Source: Pomacea canaliculata (Eukaryota > Mollusca > Gastropoda > Architaenioglossa > Ampullariidae). Taken from it: a DNA stretch of 64,000 bases. Location of the stretch: contig NC_037594.1 of assembly GCF_003073045.1 (NCBI RefSeq), positions 24,310,927 through 24,374,926 on the forward strand, written 5' to 3'. Numbering within the stretch: the first letter of the stretch is position 1; every line of letters starts with the position of its first letter. Under the pieces are notes generated by a model, which was not told the DNA's origin, ran no database searches, and saw only the letters and a program-made list of their open reading frames with translations. A program made the translations under genes and the position numbers. Below are positions 1 through 13,140 of this stretch, in pieces.

Positions 1-3000
1 AAACACACACAACACCTATTTAATGACATTTGACACGCACACACACCTACACCCTCTCACCCATACACATGAACTTCATCCAATGCATCAACGTTTTATG
101 CGTTTGGTTTTATATTTTCTTTTTTAAAAAAACAACGGGGTTAGTGTTAGTGATGGGAATGGTGCAGGAATGTCTTCAGGACGACCAGGGGATGATAGGG
201 CTAGAAGGTTCCCTGTGACAGGAGCTGTGATTAATGGGATGGAGCTGTGTATACAGGTGCCCAATGTCTTTATGATGATTCCTCCCTCTCCTCCTCCCTC
301 GCTGCATCCGAGGCCATCTTTGAGGACAAATAGTGAGAGCCGCTAATTTATTTCACAGTAACCGTGCAGCGACGGTCCATCAATCAGACAAGATGATCAT
401 TCTTTCATTTCAAGCCTCTCTCCACTCACTGCTGTGAACCCTTACTCCTTGACCTTGGGGTCAGCTGTGATGGGCGGGTCACGTGACGACCTCGCGCAAG
501 TGTGCATCCTACAGGAATGTGCTGCCACGTGGGAACATGTGATGAATGTTGCTGTGTGAGAGAGAGAGAAAGAGGAAGTGTATTGTGTGTTCAGTGTATG
601 CGTACTCTTGCGTTATTTTGAGACAGAAAAATAAGAAAAAATAAAGAAATATTTAAATAAAAATGAGCAGGACGAAAGATGGCAAACACAATTTTGTTTA
701 TGGTTTTGTGTGTTTATTTATTTCCCAGCGATCTCAGCGCTGTATACGCGCGGATGCCATGTCAGTCCCACCACACCGTGTGTTCACACAAATAAGGATG
801 TTGTGTAAACTAAAATGTGCATCCCTGATGGAATCACAACAATGCTGATGTCGATTCTTAGAATATTTCACACCACATCCGAAAGTGGCTTCAGTGTACA
901 GTGTATGTGGCGAAATTAATGTGTCTGGTTTTGAGCCCGAAAAATCACCATGATCATGGATCAGATCCGTTAATTACTGTTTTTGTTCGTTCTCCATATT
1001 TTCTTTAAATTTTGAGGCACCACTGGAAAATGATTTTTGTCCAGAAACCACGCTTTCCATTATGCCAAAAAACCCTGAGTTGTGGAATTTTTAATAACCA
1101 TAAGAAGGGGATCTGGACTTCTTGTTCAGGACCATGTCAAGTAAGGTGTAGTTTTTCCCTCCTTTCCCCACTTTTACCAAACGACTGAAACGCTCTGGAT
1201 TTCTACCTGATTATTTTTACCTTATAAAGTCTCACCTACACTGGAAAACGAAACTGTTCAAAGTGCGCATCCTGTCTGGTTATGATGAAATCTTTCAATT
1301 TTACCCGGATCAATCACAGAACAACCTTTTTCTGAAAAACTGTCTCAATAGTTTAAAAGAAAGTACCACAGTAATTTTTTGGGTTAGATAAGTTAGGAGT
1401 GGAACACGCCCTCAGGCTTTGAATTATTTATTTTATGTGATTATGTGCAGGCACGTCCTGGCTAAAATACCTGACTGTATTTTTAGAGAAAGAATTATCA
1501 GCGAAACTCATTCGTCCCAAAGAGTTTAGCAGCCACCTAAAGGTCCCTTTACGCCACCCAGTCAAGTTCGTTTTCTGAAAAGTTATCTTTGTTAAAATAT
1601 TAGGTCTTCAAATTTCATACAACTAACAGTTTGACTCATTTCACTATAAGCAAAAATGAAATGACTGTCCTGTCACTCCACAAGACGATCAAATCCTCCT
1701 CCCTTTTATGTGTTTGTGTCGTACTGTATTGACTTATAATATGTTATATATTATTTCCATGGTGTTTATGTATATATATATGTGTGTGTGTGTAGGGGAA
1801 GGGTGTTCCTATTTTTGTAGAGGACATAAATTTTCTCTGCGGCGGGAAAGATTGCCATAGAAGCATTTTCATTATTTGTGAACTAACGCTTTTTGACTAT
1901 CCTCATTTTGAACGGTTGTTTATCATTAGCTACATCATTAAAGGCCCTTCACATATATTTCTAAAGTTCTTAAGATTCTGAATACTTAAATCTGAGTAAA
2001 TACTATGTTTCCTGGATGTGGACAAAGATCGTAAATAGAAATGCGAAATTCTATTTCAGGTCTTAAATACAAATCTTTCAACATGGACATTCTCAGAATT
2101 TAAAAAAGGTCAAATAACGATAATCCGAGCACAGACCTGATCCTGGCACATGTTTGCGCAATTGTTTTTCACTCTTCTGTCTGACAACACGGTTTCAGTC
2201 ATTCTCTAAAGAAGCTGTCCATCTCCCCTTGCATGGACAGGAGCGTTTTCGTTACCACCTTGACGCAGCCACACACACCTCAAATCCAAGGATAGTAAAT
2301 TTTTGTTAAAAAGAAGGGGTCGACCAAATGATGCTTTGATTAGAAATTGACTACGCTAAATAATAAATATAAGGCTATAGAAGGCTAGCGTTTTCCTTTT
2401 TTCGGTTTTATTTGTTTTTATTAGTTCTTTGTTCGTTTGACTGAGTTTCTTTTTGCGGCGAGGAATAGAAGGTTAGGGGGGCAAGAGCCTGACATCTTTT
2501 TCTGTAACAACCATGTTGGAAATGTTGGATTCTTTTTCAACTACTTACTTCTGCATTTAGTTTTGCCAGTTTCTCCTATAAGTGCAATTTATTACTCTGT
2601 ACCTGTATCTGGACAGAATGTCAGAGGTTGTGAAATGTAACGACATATCTAGCCCCGTTCTCCATATACTTCTTGCATTAAATACATAAATAATATACAT
2701 TTCAGTATGGTGAAACATAACGCGTAAAGATGGTGTGCAGATGTGTACGGGTGAGGTGAAGGAGTTGGGGTGGGAGCTCTGTCACCTGGGGCCACAGCTA
2801 TGAAGCGAGAGTAAGTTGTTTCCTGAGGGCAAAATGGGGAATGCATGGAAAAGCTTCTTGTTTCCGAGGTTATAAAGCGAATTCGCGGAAACTACTTTAT
2901 GTTTCTTGACCTCGGGACATCTTTGCCACCGCAAATTGTTTGTTCGGCTCATTGGATAAAAGAAAGTCTGCATGGTGTAAACACCGCTTTATACCTGGAA

Positions 3001-6000
3001 ACAAGATTTATCCTCGAGTTCCTCACCTTGCCCCAGGGCAGCGACTTGCGCTTGATTCATACCTATGGTCTCAGGCGGTTAATGAATTCGACTTGTTAAG
3101 AAGAAATGACTTGCAGATTGTTTTTTATTCTCCTCTTCATCATCCATGGATAGATGAAACCGAGGAATCCCATGACGTAGTTGAAAATCCGCAAAAGATG
3201 TTAATAACCTGACAGGGTCAAACGATCAGGCAGCGATGGTGATGTCATTCATGCCTAAAATTCTCAATGTTTCTCATTTTCACGCCCGGACTAACGGGGG
3301 AACTTATCGATGAAGCAGATAGTCGAAGTAACCAATTGTATTTTGGTTCCAAAAGATTAGCTATAATCAGAGATTAGGCTTTAGCCTTAGTTTAAATGAT
3401 TTCATGTATAATTAGCGAATCTACTATCTTCTCTCTCCATCCCCTCCTTCCTTCCACACAGCTGTTAAGCATTTTGTTTAAACCACAGCTTCCGGTTTAG
3501 TCACATTTATTGTTTAGGCTACATCTACACACGTCCGTGATTAGACAAACTAAGACATCAGCAATCCCTGACCTTTTGTTCGGATTTTCAGGTCAAAGGA
3601 CGTCAACGGCTACCATTTTATTGACATTGAATAAATCCCAAATACAATTATAAAAGACTGGTAAAAATACTCACTCATGTTGATTCTTGTGAATTTTTTT
3701 GTTCATTTTCGATACATCTTTTGCTTTTTTTCTTTTTTTGACTCTTTCTTTCTTTGTTTGTTCGTGCTTTATTTATTTTATTTTTTGTGTTGGTCTCTAG
3801 TTAGTTGAAATTAGTCAAGGCTAGGATTTGGATATTTGGATTCAGGGTTTGGGTCCAGGTTAAGTCGGTGTTTATGATTTGTGTTGACAGAAAAATGGGT
3901 ATACATAAATTTATAAAAGTATATAAAACACACAAGCCAGTTTAGCCTTTCTTACTTTCTTGTTTTCTAAGCCTCTTGTGATGTAATACATTAAAATGCT
4001 TTTATTATCTGTCGCTGTCCTGTTTTATTCTTTGTGTCAATACGATTTCCGCCTCTCGCTAGTGTCGGCGAACTGTTCATGAAGTACCACATTAATAGCA
4101 GTCTAATTAGCTGTAAATGTTTTGTCCCCATTCCATAGTGGAAACATAATCCAGCTACAGGTTCACATGGTTGAACCCGACCAGCTTCAGTCGCAGAACT
4201 GTTGCGAGAATGTTCTAGTGTCCTACCGAAGCCATCTCGAAAGAAAACTGAGATCGCGACATTGAATCCGAATGTGCGACGTCCTCATCAATTTTGCGGT
4301 TAAAGGGATTCTAAAGGCTTGTGATAAGGCTGTGGCGACGGTCAAACGTTTCAAAAATATATTTAGTTACAATGACAGAGCACGAGAGCAGTACAGGAGA
4401 AATAAAGGATTTGTTTCTCACTTAATTACCACTTATTAGCACTATTTCGGTTGCGGATGTTTATAAAAAATGAAAAAATCCAGTGAAATCGACCTTTGTG
4501 TCCTTCCGCCGAGTAACCACGATAGCTTAGCGAGATGGTCAAGCAGAGGAGTCTCCTTGTGACGTCAGTCTCCTTAAGACGTCACACACGCACAGGAAGT
4601 GTCTGAGGTCATTGCGAAGATTTGACGTCATTTTATCGTATGACGCACTCTGTGTGTCAGGCTTGTAAGGCTCTGTCTGTCGGAAACTGATGAAAAGACA
4701 ATTTTTAATCTTTTCCATCTTTTCGTGGCAATCGGGTGCAGCACATTCTCAAGGCATGGTTGTCACTATGGAAACCACACGTCATAGGGTCACGTGACGG
4801 AGAACGAGACTTCGTGGAAGCAAAAAAGGAGTCCCGTGTAATTTCTCTTATTAAACACAACATTCTACTAAAAACCTTCAACGTTTTCCACATGAACACA
4901 CATGTAAATAGACGAGATTCAAATTTATCCTACTCTTTACGCCATTCTAAGCAGTTTTATTTTGCTTTTAGAATCCCTTTAATAATTCAACATAGAATGT
5001 ATACAGAAAGAGAGAATATATTATATATCTCAGATTTCTTCTTTTAAAATATAAAATCTGTACAAACACACAATCTCTCTCTCTCTCCATATATACATAT
5101 AGCTTTTGTGGTGAACGAGCTACTCCTGGGTGATTGCCAGTGAATTGGGTCAACTGTGGAGTAATAAATCGGTCATTGGTTGTAAGAACAAATAAAGAAC
5201 AAGGAAGTAGTTCTTCCCGTGTCACGCCCGACAGCTTGCAATACTCATTCCTATAATTAGTCAAGCGATGCTGCTATGTCCCACGTTTTGTTCCATGGGC
5301 GTACACGATAGTTGGGAATTGAGCTCGCCACCTACCCACAATAGCTTGTACTTCGATGATGTCATAGGGGAAGACTTGAAACCAGGGGTGGGAATATCCT
5401 TAAGATTCAAAACAAAAGAAGGAATGTTTCAGTCAGGAATGTACTGCGCGCGAGGCTCGAGCATACACGAATGAATAAATAAAGAAAAAAATTAACAAAT
5501 CTTCATAAACATAGAATTTGTTGAAAATGCCGAGAATGTCACTCAGCGTCTTTTTAAACGGTAACAACAACAACAACAACAACAAAAAATGAAATTAATT
5601 ATTATGGTTTTTTGTTTTTGTTTTGTGTACACATTTCGCAAGCAGATACATATTTCACAATCTGAGCTTTGGAGCTGTTTGGATTGCAGTGATTGCTCAT
5701 CGATAGGCCAGATTGCTTCCCGTTGTGAAATATTCGGTGGAGTTTCGCCATTCGATTACTCTACAAGATAAACCAATAAGCGGATCATGTTGTATCCCTT
5801 GCGCCCGAGAGTGTTGTGCCGACGGACTTCCATGTAGCTACAGGGCGCATGCGCAGGAAATGTTTAGTGGAGCATGACGAGATGTCCGCCCTACTTCTCT
5901 ACTCAGTCGAGGTTTACTTGACGCACGCGGCGTCAGTTCGGAAAGAAAACACACCACTTGAATTATTTTACATGCTGACTATTTGCATAGCATCGCAATA

Positions 6001-6690
6001 TGATGCTTCATTACGGGACAAAAAAACAAAAAAAAAAAAAAACCAAAAAAAAAAAAAATAAGAAACAGGAGGAAATAAAGAAAGACAAGAACAGAGAACA
6101 AAACCAGGGTTAGCCTAGCTAGCAAGACCTTTGTTTTTAAATGCTAAAAAGTATAAAAAATTAAATTCAAAAAAGAAAAAAAAAAGAAAGAAAGGAGGAA
6201 TATATATACATGTTTTGAGCTGAGACAGTAAAAGTATATCACAGTTGAGCAGGCAGAACTGAAGACAACATCCGCATCTAGCGAAAGAATGAATTGAAGG
6301 AAGAACGCAAAAAATAAAATTAAGAAAAAGAAATTTAATAAAATTGAGGGAAGAAAGAGTTATCCACGTCGTTTTCTTGTCCTCTCTTCTTATTTTCTCA
6401 ATCTTTTTCCATTTCTCTCTCTTTCATTTTTAAAAAGATTGACATCCGGTGAAGTTGTGAATGACATCCTGTTTGAGAGTTTGTTCCGTTTGATGCTTGA
6501 TGTAACATCTGCTTAATAGTTCCGGGGCAGTAGTCGAGACTGCATTACACACTGCACGTGTAGGCCGGCACTGGGAGAACTCCAAGTCTGGTCTGCCCCA
6601 GTTGTGGAGCCCATGATTGCATCACATCACATCACATCACAGACCAGAGGGTTTTTTAAAAATTTTATTAACACCGGTGATTACGATCCC
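1..6690. other. Gene-free 5' region
   Basis: No coding exon could be supported here on either strand. Open frames are short (under about 105 codons), lack family motifs and are not joined by convincing splice sites. The region holds simple sequence only: an (AAC)n run near 5564-5586, A-rich tracts at about 6020-6060 and 6165-6190, a short TA/TG run near 1768-1792, and four tandem copies of a CATCA-type unit near 6619-6640. Confidence 0.5.
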
Positions 6691-6778
6691 GGAGAATTCC
6701 CTAAACACGTTGGGTCCCATCACTAAAAATAGTTTTCAAAGATACCCTTACGAATGATCGCAGAGTAGCCTATATAAG
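6691..6778 (+). promoter_or_regulatory. Promoter of helical secreted protein gene 1: kappa-B-like site plus TATA box
   Basis: A TATA box (TATATAAG) lies at 6771-6778, 178 bp before the ATG at 6956. About 70 bp upstream, at 6691-6701, is GGAGAATTCCC, one mismatch from a palindromic Rel/NF-kappa-B site (reverse strand GGGAATTCTCC). The same order and spacing occur in front of the second gene of the family, which is why the pair is annotated as a promoter. The site was found by eye; binding is inferred. Confidence 0.5.
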
Positions 6779-6955
6779 CTGCTGGTTGATGCTGTCAACC
6801 TTATCCTCACAGCTGGTCAGAGAAAATTTAATATCTCAGCCAATATTTTTGCTCCAACTATTGGGCAGCAACTAACCGACATCAACCGCCAAACGTTTGC
6901 TCAGACAGCGACTTCTTGCTCTGCTGCTAATATTTAAATCACAACACTTAACACC

Positions 6956-9160
6956 ATGGCTTTTGGTAAGTAAAAGTTTGATAACACAAAGTATGTTAAG
7001 AAAAGGAAAGCAAGACTTGGTAGTAACAGTCAGACGAAGGGAGACCGTCCAGAGTATAATTTGCAGTTGTCCTCCGCAATGATACTCGTTTTAACTTATG
7101 AAGATATATATATATACTGATATCTTTTAATTGTAAATGGTATGATGTGTTAAAACATTAAATGGCAGTTTTCTACACTTGATGTTCATGCCGACATGCG
7201 GATGTTTAAGATTTGGATTTAGGCGGGGTGAACACACGTGGGCGCGAGTGAAAGGAGGATTCTTGTTTGCTTGGAAAACTTTCTGGGGGTTGCCTTGTGT
7301 GATTAGTTCAGTCGAGTCGCTTTCTTGTTGAAAAAAAAATAATCGTCATTATCATCATCATCGTGATATGATCACAATCATCATCATAATCATAATTATC
7401 ATAATCATAATTATCATCATAATCATAATCATAGGTGTTTGCTTTCATAGCGCCTTTTCCTGGCTTGTGGACAAAGAGAGAAGGTGCAGAAGTAAAAGTT
7501 ATATTTTCCTACTTTGTTGTGTTTGAAAGATCAACACACAACACATTTGTTAGGTAGAATGCTGATATTTATGCCCGTCTATGAAGTTTCTTCTCCGCTA
7601 AAGATGAAGGAAACAGAAAAAAGTAATAGTAAAAAATTGTCTTCGTAGGCTATTCTGTCCAAGCCTTGTTAACAGAATATTTGAAAGAAACTGTCGCGAG
7701 AACAGCTATATTTTTAAGGAAAAATAAGGAAACAAATTCTGAGGAAAATCCGTAAACCGTGAACAGGTCTCAAAATTACTGTTTGGCGAATAAGGCATAA
7801 GAAAGCGAAAAAGGAAGTCAAGCATTCCTAAGTTATTGACAAATAACACCTACATAAAGGTATTTTTGACCATCAAATCTTATCAGGAGCTCTTGTACAT
7901 CTTTTCCAGGTCAGTCAGCGTGGGTCCTCGTCATCTGCTTAGTCATCGCCGTGGTCTTCGTGACGGTGAAAGGGAATCCCGAACCTTCCACGACAGCAAA
8001 CTGCGACTGCCAGCCTGGGACTTCGACTCTGGCAGATGAAAAGGACAACATCCTAAGTGTGAAGATTAATGTAGGACGCATCTTGCATCAGTATAAGGTG
8101 AGCCACACTCACTGCCATTGTCTGCTCACCCATCGCACCTTTCACTTTGCTCCTTGTGTTGTATTACTCCCGTCCTTTCTCACCCTCTCCCACTACCTGG
8201 ATCTCAGTCTGATGACAAGCAGACTATCTGAAAAGCATCAGACAGCATCGCAACTCTTACACACATGCGCACAAGCGCACACACAAAGATATTTCAACTG
8301 AATTTCTTAAGGCTGTAATGTTTCCCAAATAATTTTTTTCTAAAACTCTTACAGAATGAGATCAAAATGAGAAATAGGAATTATCAGAGGAACTTAAACA
8401 CAACACAAGAAGTGCTGAGACTGGCTGAGGCTACATCTTTGGCGGTAAGTAAAAGTTTCATCTACCATTAGGATAATCAAATTGTCATGTATGACGACCT
8501 GTGAGAATTTCAATCAGTCCTTCGTCCCTTTGCCTTGTGCTGGTCATTGGGGTAAAGACATGGACAAATGCGGCCGGTGATAGGGCCCACCACTCACGTC
8601 TGTCGTGGGCAATAGTGAGCAGGTCCTGCTCATGATGACAAGTCTGTTTTTTCACCTTCGTAAGAGTCAGTTCTTCCTCTGGTCACCGCCATAGCTTCTC
8701 GTGCTAGACTCCGTCAAAAGCGTTTTTAAAGTCTATGAATTTGCGATGCATGACGGGATGAATGTCAGTTTGCTAACTCTTTTGTCGTTTGTGCAATGAT
8801 TGGTGCCAGAACCCATGAAGCATCTGTGCATGCGCCTTAAGACTTTATTACCATTGACTGTTACAGGCCAGTAGAAGCAACTGCTTTATAAGCATTGTCC
8901 AGATCATCAACTCGATACGAAGTAGCCTTAGCATGAGGATGCTCCAGAGTTTGGATGAGCAGCTGAACCGCATCAGAAGGATGTCTTGCGACTGCTGCAA
9001 TCGTCTGACTCAGATAGACTGCGTCTATTCGAATGAGGTGAACGGCGGGGCTCAGCTCGCTGTCATCGCAAAGCTTCGCGACATCTACTTGGTCACCTGC
9101 GAAATGGGGAGACGTGTGAACTCATCAGCACCAGCATGCGATAAATCCGATCTCTTTTAG
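6956..9160 (+). CDS. Small secreted helical protein, candidate four-helix cytokine (family copy 1)
   Basis: Four coding exons: 6956-6965, 7910-8097, 8355-8444 and 8867-9160 (stop TAG), giving 193 aa. All junctions are GT-AG and the intron phases are 1, 0, 0. Exon 1 encodes only M-A-F plus one base. Residues 5-23 form a hydrophobic signal peptide with likely cleavage near G25. The mature chain has a C35-x-C37 motif and three stretches with helical patterning (about 46-80, 101-135, 157-180). Cysteines lie at 102, 137, 139, 140, 148, 174 and 187, and there is one N-glycosylation sequon at N81. The start is set by alignment with copy 2 (M-D-F-G), whose exon 1 has the same length and phase. Shared positions with copy 2 include Q5, N-x-P, C-x-C, SIR, the C-x-x-C-x-R-L-T segment and a (K/R)LRDI motif. 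No named family was recognised with certainty; short helical chain, secretion and exon layout recall LIF/IL-6 class cytokines. Intron 3 contains a LINE fragment. Confidence 0.78.
8500..8850 (-). mobile_element. Degraded non-LTR retrotransposon (reverse transcriptase) fragment
   Basis: On the minus strand, around 8700-8750, the translation contains KFIDFKNAFDGV. This matches the conserved F-I-D-x-x-x-A-F-D block of LINE reverse transcriptases. Further along (about 8530-8630) comes AHDRREW, typical of the C-terminal tail of the same proteins, with RT core sequence missing between. The remnant sits inside the third intron of the gene at 6956-9160 and has no long open frame, so it is dead. The clade cannot be assigned from so little. 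Confidence 0.6.
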
Positions 9161-9696
9161 AGAGACTACAGAGAGACTGAGACAAATATACTGAGATGAC
9201 ATTAAAATGTAATCCACACTTTTCAAAATGTTGTATTCATCTTCCACATCGTCCACCGTCTTTCTTTAAGAAAAACAAAGTTTTAAATTATTTCCACCAT
9301 ATCTTTCTTTTACTTCTACATGTTCAATTTTGCACTAAGATTAAAATTGTACATTTACTTATGTTGCTGCTACTATAGCATTAAGCACACGATGACGAAT
9401 GTATTTGCAATTGTTTTAATTTGTACGGAAGTCATGGAAACCAATGTATTCGCTGTGCGAACTCAGGTCCATAATGTGAGCACCTTAACAATGTCTACAT
9501 CATAGCAAGTATTCTTGCACAGTAGTCACTATGTGACATGTTACAGATGTTATAGGATTGTTATTGGATGTTTCGAGACTTGTTCCTGTTTTCTCTATAT
9601 TATTTCTGCATGTTTTTATTACACTATTTGATATGTCCACTTGTGTTTTCATTTGCAATGTTGTAATCTCTTTTTCCGGCTTAACTTGAGTTCATG

Positions 9697-9702
9697 AATA
9701 AA
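9697..9702 (+). terminator. Candidate polyadenylation signal of family copy 1
   Basis: AATAAA lies 537 bp after the stop codon at 9160, the first canonical hexamer seen downstream on this strand. It would give a 3' UTR of about 0.55 kb. The real cleavage site was not observed. Confidence 0.45.
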
Positions 9703-10022
9703 TTCACTTTTCTGAACAAAGAAACAATGTTTACATCGTATCATGCAATTGAGAGAGTGATTGTGATAATCTTTCTTGGGGAATGACAACACTTTCTTTG
9801 TGTATGAAAAAGGATTTTAAAAATATATTCAGACGTTGGTCAAAGAAAATTACTAGAGATTGCAAGCATTACCCAGACATACATTACCCAGTCAGAAAGA
9901 CACATTTCCGTTGACGAGGGATCCAGCGCAGGATGTGAATGTAGTGACAGTCACCTTGCTGACGATCACACTTGTAATGTGAACAGTGAACATTTCGCTG
10001 GGGTTGATCTGTTACCTAACAA

Positions 10023-10061
10023 GCTCTAGTTGCTGGCAGGGCATTAAACACAAACAAACAA
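10023..10061 (+). mobile_element. 5'-truncated SINE tail with 14-bp target site duplication
   Basis: A 39-bp insert resembling the 3' end of the SINE at 13511-13703 (GTTGCTGGCAGGGCATTAAA against GTTGCTGACACGGCGTAAAA) is flanked by perfect 14-bp direct repeats CTGTTACCTAACAA at 10009-10022 and 10062-10075. A CAAACAAACAA tail precedes the right-hand repeat. This is the hallmark of LINE-driven insertion of a severely 5'-truncated SINE. Confidence 0.7.
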
Positions 10062-10795
10062 CTGTTACCTAACAAACGTGGATGGTGCACGAAGCTAATT
10101 AAGCATTGAGGCATAACTACTGAGTGTCTCCTGCCAAATTTCGGAAATTGTGTCATCACGGTCCATTACTCCAGCTGTGGACCGTGGACCGTGAAACTGT
10201 TATGGTGGGAAATAGCAACAAATCTCATCTATGCTTCTCAAGGTATTACTTTCTCAAATAACGTTTATATTGTGTTTAGAACTCTTTCAAACAGGTTGTA
10301 GTAACAGCAGGGAGGATCAACTAGTTACCTCCTCCACAATACACGCATGACCGCACCCACACACATCCCTGAACGGTTGAATGAAAATATTGTCATGTAT
10401 ACCAGTGAAGATAAACTGCTCTTTTAGTAATGACAAAAAGTGTTCTGTAAAATAATAGTGTCATAGATATTGTAATAAAATTCGCATTATGCTATTTGTC
10501 TTCTCAACGATGAATCCTTTGAAAAAGTATGAATATTTTATTCGGGTCATTACTGTTTCTGGCAAAGCTTTCTTATAGAATAACAGTCGACAACCATCAC
10601 AGAATAGTAGATTATGCAGATATTGTGACTTCATTCCCCTTCTGTCGTCGGCTGACCCCAATAGGACACATTTTAACAGATGCATTAAAAAAGTAAACCA
10701 TGAAAATCATCTGGTTTATTAAAGGCAGTTCATTACCGACACACAACTCCACGTCCGCCACTGATGCAAAAAGCTAAAATATTCTAATCACTTGG

Positions 10796-10924
10796 TTAAT
10801 TAAGACTCCACACCTCACTCTGCATTTCCTTGTGAACCATGAATCGTACCCGAGCCTCATTTACCTCTTCAATAAGATTTTGTAGATTCTGGGTAGTTTC
10901 TTTAGCCATGCTATGGTCAGCCAT
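10796..10924 (-). CDS. Possible small helical ORF or exon (42 aa), unrecognised
   Basis: An ATG at 10924 opens a 42-codon frame ending TAA at 10796, rich in E, Q, K, N and M as in an amphipathic helix (MADHSMAKETTQNLQNLIEE at its start). A GT-AAAT donor-like sequence follows those first 20 codons, so it might be the first coding exon of a spliced minus-strand gene, but no partner exon was found. Composition is coding-like, but the length is within chance. Low confidence. Confidence 0.2.
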   Translation of the reverse strand: MADHSMAKETTQNLQNLIEEVNEARVRFMVHKEMQSEVWSLN

Positions 10925-13140
10925 GATTAAACCAGCATTAAAGTCGCAAGCCGATAAAAATCTGTGCCATTATCTTTGCCTGTAGCCCTACTTTCTAAGA
11001 CAAATCCAAAAAAAGCCTGAAAGTTGTAATCAAATAACTTGAACATCAAAAATATAAACATTTAATCAAAATTTGAAAGTTTTGAATAATTAAATATCAC
11101 AAAGAAATGTTAAAAAATATTATTTACTTTAAATCAGTAAAAAACAAGATAAGTTTTTTTTAAACATAATTATTTAATTGTGTTGAAGAGAATGGGAGTT
11201 TTGAATACCTCTCAAGCTATGATTGCATAGATGTGAACTAATTTCGCTAATTTCGGTAAAGGAATTAGTCGAATCCCTACAAACCGCTTAAATGAGAAAA
11301 ATGAGATATGCTTGCTGACAAAACAGTCTACAAAACATGGAAACCGAACATCACTACTTCAACGTTCCAAGGTGTCTTCTCAGCTTTTCTAACGCCTCTC
11401 TCTGAAATAATTGTCAGAATAAATTTAAGCATAATTACTGAAAATTTCATCTTCAACGGATTCTGTGATGCTCGCATGTACAAGACAAAGAACTTGAAAT
11501 GATTGAGTGGCGAGACGTTCACACGTAAGACGGACTCGTTGGTGCTGGTCCACTGGGTGTTCACACTGACGGTATTCACGAGCGGGTCAACCGGTCCTTG
11601 TAACCACCGCCAGCGTCTGTACGACAGTGACCTGGGGTCAAGTACACTTTCATCCGGAGCCTCTTCACCAGTCGGCTGTGATTGGAGGTAAACCACAGTC
11701 TAACGCCCCCAGGAGGACCTATCAGCGCTGCTTTACTCTGTGATAACCCGTATGGAACTAGGAGTCAGGTACCGCTGATGTCCACTGTACCGATACCGGA
11801 AGTGGCCACGTAGACAAAAAAAATGAACGTGTTACATGTGCGAACTCACGTTTCCATCAATTCATTATTCACATTCCAGTTTTTCCATAGGACAGGATAT
11901 CTAAAAGTCTAGTGGAATACGAAACTTTTCAAAGGACAGTAAAGCTATTTCTCAAAAACTGGGTGAACACTCTAGTTGCGTTCGCTAGACACCTACAAAA
12001 ATATCACCGTGTACATCGTGACGTCACTATTGTACTCAGATACATAATGTGATCCCAGTTCTCCCATTGGCTGAATCCTTGTCAACGTAAATATATGTAC
12101 GTCTGTTTCTTGACCACTTTCAGGGCGTGGTGATGTTTGTGTGTTTTTCGAGATGAGAGTGACATGGGAAAGGGTATTTATCAAATTTTGGGAATGAGTA
12201 ATTTATTTAAGCAGTCATCAGAAGCAAATTTACACTCGACTGGTTACAAGGTGTAAAAACCGTTTTTGCGTTTCTCAGCTGTTGAGACCGGAAGCGATCA
12301 GCCAACAGTTTTATGATGACAACTGTTCGCTATGAGAACTTTCAATTACAGAGTTTTTGTCGAAAATAAAACACACGTGCTTTTCTCGAACTTTCTGCTC
12401 GTTTTCCGACATCGAGATTCATACGCAGTTTGAATAATTAGGACACAAAGTGTGTAAAAGGTAAAAATATCGCAATTGTTATCGGTGGTTGAAGTCACTG
12501 GTGACTTTCAAAAATTTTCCGTGTGATTTTATGCCTATCCACAAATTACGAGCTCAACGAACTCCTCCCAGTTAAAAATAAAATAATAAAAAACAACAAA
12601 AACTTTCCTGTTCTAAGTGAAATACTGCACAAAGTGTTTTCAGACATTAAAATGACTTGAGTAGATCATGTCTTTATATTTGCGCTTGTAATCTGCGATG
12701 TTATGAGCGGCAACTATTAAACAATATTGTGGGTGTAAATGAAAATTTATATGTTCATAAGGAATAAAGCCATTTGGCTCTGAAGGATTAAAACATGTAT
12801 TTCTGTTGTTTGCTTGCTGGTAAACTAACTAAACTTGTGCTAGAGAGGGTTTATCGTGTTTGTTGACAAATCTACTGTTTGTTGTATGACAACATATTTA
12901 ATATGCTTTTTGCTGTTCGCCTTTTTTTCGGGAAATATTCTTTTGGTCAACGTTTCCTTAACAACATCCAAAACTTCAACCACGATACTTCAAATTACCA
13001 AATATTTGTCACCTCTTACAGTTTTCAAGTGCTATCCTTATCATTAATTCACAATGATTTGTAGAGGAATGTGCATTCATCAAGGGGACAGGACCCAGTA
13101 CCTTGAGGCAAATGGCAGGGTACTCGCCCTTTCAGAGAGT

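Larger units (their letters stand above)
9703..13136. other. Intergenic stretch with few identifiable parts
   Basis: AT-rich intergenic DNA between family copies 1 and 2. Apart from the truncated SINE and a 42-codon minus-strand frame listed separately, one segment at about 11500-11830 is less AT-rich than its surroundings and partly open on the minus strand. It has stops and no motif I recognise, so it is not called a gene. Confidence 0.4.

Noticed and set aside
2845..3212. Overlapping 84- and 90-codon frames
   Set aside because: No homology, no splice signals giving longer coding structure, mutually overlapping in different frames.
11328..11696. 122-codon minus-strand frame
   Set aside because: The first half looks coding-like but no family or gene structure could be assigned, so it is only reported as an unexplained island.
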